Below, piece after piece: positions 61,928 through 64,000 of a stretch of 64,000 bases of DNA. The position numbers and the translations under genes are program-made. The stretch's first letter is position 1, and each line of letters begins with the position of its first letter. The DNA is from Halorubrum cibi (lineage in GTDB: Archaea > Halobacteriota > Halobacteria > Halobacteriales > Haloferacaceae). A model generated the notes under the pieces. The model ran no database searches. It was not told where the DNA came from and saw only the letters and a program-made list of their open reading frames with translations. The DNA is taken from contig NZ_FXTD01000001.1 in the NCBI RefSeq assembly GCF_900182635.1, positions 1 to 64,000 on the forward strand, read 5' to 3'.

Positions 61928-62692
61928 GTGCCACTCGAACCGGTCGTCCTGCCGGCGGCCTCCCTGCTCGAGTCGGCGACGGGGCTCGCCGCCGGGGCGA
62001 AGTCGGCGGTTGCCCTCGTCGACCTCCCGTTCAGGGACGGGTACGTCTCGAGTATCATCTACGTCTCGCTGTACGTGAGCCTCGTCGCCGTGACTCTGAG
62101 CACGCTGTTCAGCGTCCCGGTGGCGATCTTCCTGGGCTTCACCGACTTCCCCGGAAAGGGGCTCGTCAAGTCGGTGATCAACACCGGGATGGGATTTCCG
62201 AGCGTGGTCGTCGGACTGATCGTGTTGTTCGCCGTCTCCAATCAGGGGCCGCTCGGGTCGCTGGAGCTGATATTCACGAAGGAGGCGATGATCATGTCGC
62301 AGTTCGTGCTCGCGACGCCGCCGATCACCGCCATCAGCCTCGCGGCGATCACGGGCGTGGGCGACGACGTCCGCGACGCCGCACGCGCCCTCGGCGGAAC
62401 CCGGATCGACGCGGCGCTCGTCGTCCTCAAGGAGGCGCGCTACGGGATCGCGACCGCGGTTCTGGCGGGGTTCGGCCGCGCCATCAGCGAGGTCGGCTCC
62501 GTGCTCATCGTCGGCGGCAACATCACGAGCGCGGACGGGATCTCGAAGACCCGGACGCTGACGACCGCCATCCAGCTCGAGGCCCGACAGGGCCAGTACG
62601 AGACGGCGATGGTACTCGGCGCGGTGCTGGTCGCGCTCGTGTTGACGGTCAACGCCGTCGTCGTCCGCTTCGGTGATCGGGGGGTGCGCTGA
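61928..62692 (+). CDS. tupB: Tungstate ABC transporter, permease TupB
   Basis: A 254-residue membrane subunit with about five helices and a GTG start. The ABC-docking EAA loop is [20 protein letters not shown] followed by [20 protein letters not shown], and [15 protein letters not shown] is typical of tungstate and molybdate permeases. Its stop overlaps the start of tupC (TGATG). Confidence 0.92.
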   Translation: MPLEPVVLPAASLLESATGLAAGAKSAVALVDLPFRDGYVSSIIYVSLYVSLVAVTLSTLFSVPVAIFLGFTDFPGKGLVKSVINTGMGFPSVVVGLIVLFAVSNQGPLGSLELIFTKEAMIMSQFVLATPPITAISLAAITGVGDDVRDAARALGGTRIDAALVVLKEARYGIATAVLAGFGRAISEVGSVLIVGGNITSADGISKTRTLTTAIQLEARQGQYETAMVLGAVLVALVLTVNAVVVRFGDRGVR

Positions 62693-63456
62693 TGCTCCGC
62701 GCGACCGGCGTCGGCCACTCGTTCGGGAACGAGTGCGTGTTCGAGGACCTCTCGATCGACGTCGAGTCCGGCGAGGTCGTCGCGGTCATCGGGCCCTCCG
62801 GCGTCGGGAAGACGACGCTGCTCCGGATGCTCGCGCTCTCTCGCGAGCCCGACGACGGCACCGTGACCTTCGACGGCACCGACGTGTGGAGCCTCGACGA
62901 GGCGGAGCGGCTCGCCCTCCGGCGGCGCGTCGGAATGGTGTTTCAGGAGGCGAGCCTCTTCGACGCCCCGGTCGCCCGCAACGTCGAGTACGGGCTCCGG
63001 ATACGCCGGTCGTGGTCGGAACGGCTCCGGGACGAACTCCAGTCGATCGCGGGGTCGAACGGGACCGCCGCCGCCGTCAGCGACGCGCTCGACGTCGTCG
63101 GGATGGCGGGCAAGGCGGACCAGCACGCGGAGTCGCTCTCGGGCGGCGAGGCCCAGCGAGTCTCGTTCGCGCGCGCGATCGCCTACGACCCGGACGTCCT
63201 GCTGCTGGACGAACCCACGTCGGATCTCGACCCGCGGAACACCGCGGTCATCGAGGACGCGATCGACGAGGCGCGGGACCGGGGGATCGGCGTCGTCGTC
63301 GCGACCCACGACATGCACCAGGCCGAGCGGGTCGCGGACCGCGTCGCGGTGCTTCTCGACGGGGGGATCTCGGAGGTCGGCCCGACCGATCGGGTGTTCG
63401 AGGACCCGCGGGATCCGCGGACCCGACGGTTCATCGAGGGTGAACTGGTGTACTGA
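62692..63456 (+). CDS. tupC: Tungstate ABC transporter, ATPase TupC
   Basis: A 254-residue ABC ATPase. Walker A is GPSGVGKTTLL (residues about 36-46), the Q-loop VGMVFQEASLFDAPVARNV, the signature ESLSGGEAQRVSFARAIAYD, Walker B VLLLDEPTSDLDP and the H-loop VVATHDMHQAERVAD. The last gene of tupABC. Tungsten serves pterin-type oxidoreductases; mobA at 27 kb serves the same cofactor. Confidence 0.92.
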   Translation: MLRATGVGHSFGNECVFEDLSIDVESGEVVAVIGPSGVGKTTLLRMLALSREPDDGTVTFDGTDVWSLDEAERLALRRRVGMVFQEASLFDAPVARNVEYGLRIRRSWSERLRDELQSIAGSNGTAAAVSDALDVVGMAGKADQHAESLSGGEAQRVSFARAIAYDPDVLLLDEPTSDLDPRNTAVIEDAIDEARDRGIGVVVATHDMHQAERVADRVAVLLDGGISEVGPTDRVFEDPRDPRTRRFIEGELVY

Positions 63457-63565
63457 GGGGGCCGGTCGCGACGTCCGACACGAGCCACGGATACACCGAT
63501 CCGGTCTGAAAATTTCACTGGAACTCTCACAAAACCATTACCCGTGTCGGAGATGTTGTGATGTT

Positions 63566-64000
63566 ATGGGTGACTCAGATACCGGCGGTGAACGGCCGAC
63601 CGTGTTGGTCGTCGACGACGACCCGGAGATGGCCGACCTCTACGCGGAGCTGTTGGCCGAGGAGTACACGACCCGCACGGCATACTCGGGCGAGGAGGCG
63701 CTCGATCCGGACCACTTGGACGCGGACGTCTCGGTCGTACTGCTCGGCCGTCGGATGGAGGGGATCTCCGGGGACGAGGTATTGCGGACGATCCGGGCGC
63801 GTGGCATCGGCTGTCGCGTCGTCATGGTCACGGCGATCAAACCCGACACGGACGTCCTCGATCTCCCCTTCGACGACTACCTCGTCAAACCGGTCACGGG
63901 TGAGATACTCCGCGACGCTGTCTCGCGGATGATCGTCCGGAACTCGTGTGACGAGACGATCCGCGGGATCGTCGCGCTCGCCTCCAAGATGGCGACGCTC
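63566..64000 (+). CDS. HalX-type response regulator, 3' end cut by window
   Basis: A partial protein; 145 residues are visible. The receiver domain has the acidic pocket (VLVVDDDPEMADLY), the conserved threonine (VVMVTAIKP) and lysine (DDYLVKPVTG). The phosphoacceptor aspartate, normally before RRM, is glycine here: VVLLGRRMEGISGDEVL, a GAC to GGC change. The sequence after residue 115 begins the helical HalX domain (DETIRGIVALASKMATL). Phosphorylation-independent behaviour is expected. It is 109 nt after tupC. Confidence 0.85.
   Translation, partial: MGDSDTGGERPTVLVVDDDPEMADLYAELLAEEYTTRTAYSGEEALDPDHLDADVSVVLLGRRMEGISGDEVLRTIRARGIGCRVVMVTAIKPDTDVLDLPFDDYLVKPVTGEILRDAVSRMIVRNSCDETIRGIVALASKMATL

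Overview
The window is haloarchaeal chromosomal DNA, most like Halorubrum or a close relative. Base composition is very GC-rich, the proteins are strongly acidic, starts are often ATG or GTG with little or no leader, and many small genes belong to families known only from haloarchaea (DUF5784, DUF5786, DUF5789, DUF5808, DUF5810, DUF6757, PspAB, the OapABC set). No rRNA, CRISPR array or complete insertion sequence was recognised. The genus is an inference.

Layout. Positions 1-465 hold no gene but a pair of near-identical direct repeats. From 0.5 to 12.9 kb come housekeeping genes: chromosomal protein MC1, pyrD, valS, a methyltransferase, a split MgtE-type transporter, hemB, a PHP phosphoesterase and small zinc proteins. 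From 13 to 19.5 kb are a DUF5784 gene, membrane proteins, a metallo-beta-lactamase-fold gene and pspAB. From 19.7 to 26.1 kb a minus-strand block carries the PolD small subunit, mutL and mutS. Then follow a membrane J-domain protein, mobA, pdxS, upp, thrC and lysC (26-33 kb), and the origin-associated operon oapA-oapB-oapC (33.7-35.5 kb).

From 35.8 to 43.2 kb lies a catabolic-looking cluster: a beta-propeller protein with a DoxX protein, a TatD-like hydrolase, a fumarylacetoacetase-family enzyme, an amidohydrolase, a TetR regulator and a CaiB/BaiF CoA-transferase. Four copies of one palindrome (TTTACC-N4-GGTAAA) lie at its three promoter regions, so the regulator probably controls the whole set. 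Directly after it is a replication origin (43.3-44.14 kb) with long origin recognition boxes, an AT-rich unwinding region and a box touching the start of orc1/cdc6. Next come signal peptidase and the conserved archaeal information-processing cluster (kae1-bud32, rps24e, dephospho-CoA kinase, spt4, rpoE1, a PIN protein, aIF2-gamma; 46-53 kb). The last part has a collapsed arginine-deiminase remnant, thrB, a DUF389 protein, a formate/nitrite-channel protein fused to stress domains, an OBG/NOG1-type GTPase, a tungstate ABC transporter and a truncated response regulator lacking its phosphoacceptor aspartate.

The most interesting signal is in the gaps. A dispersed element ('element A') occurs five times. 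Three copies start with a TATA box exactly 71 nt before a conserved CCAAAG motif, and copies share an 18-bp stem whose sequence changes between copies while pairing is kept, followed by further variable hairpins joined by invariant linkers. This looks like a multi-copy structured RNA family that I do not recognise. A second, smaller element ('element B') occurs twice with the same type of compensating changes.
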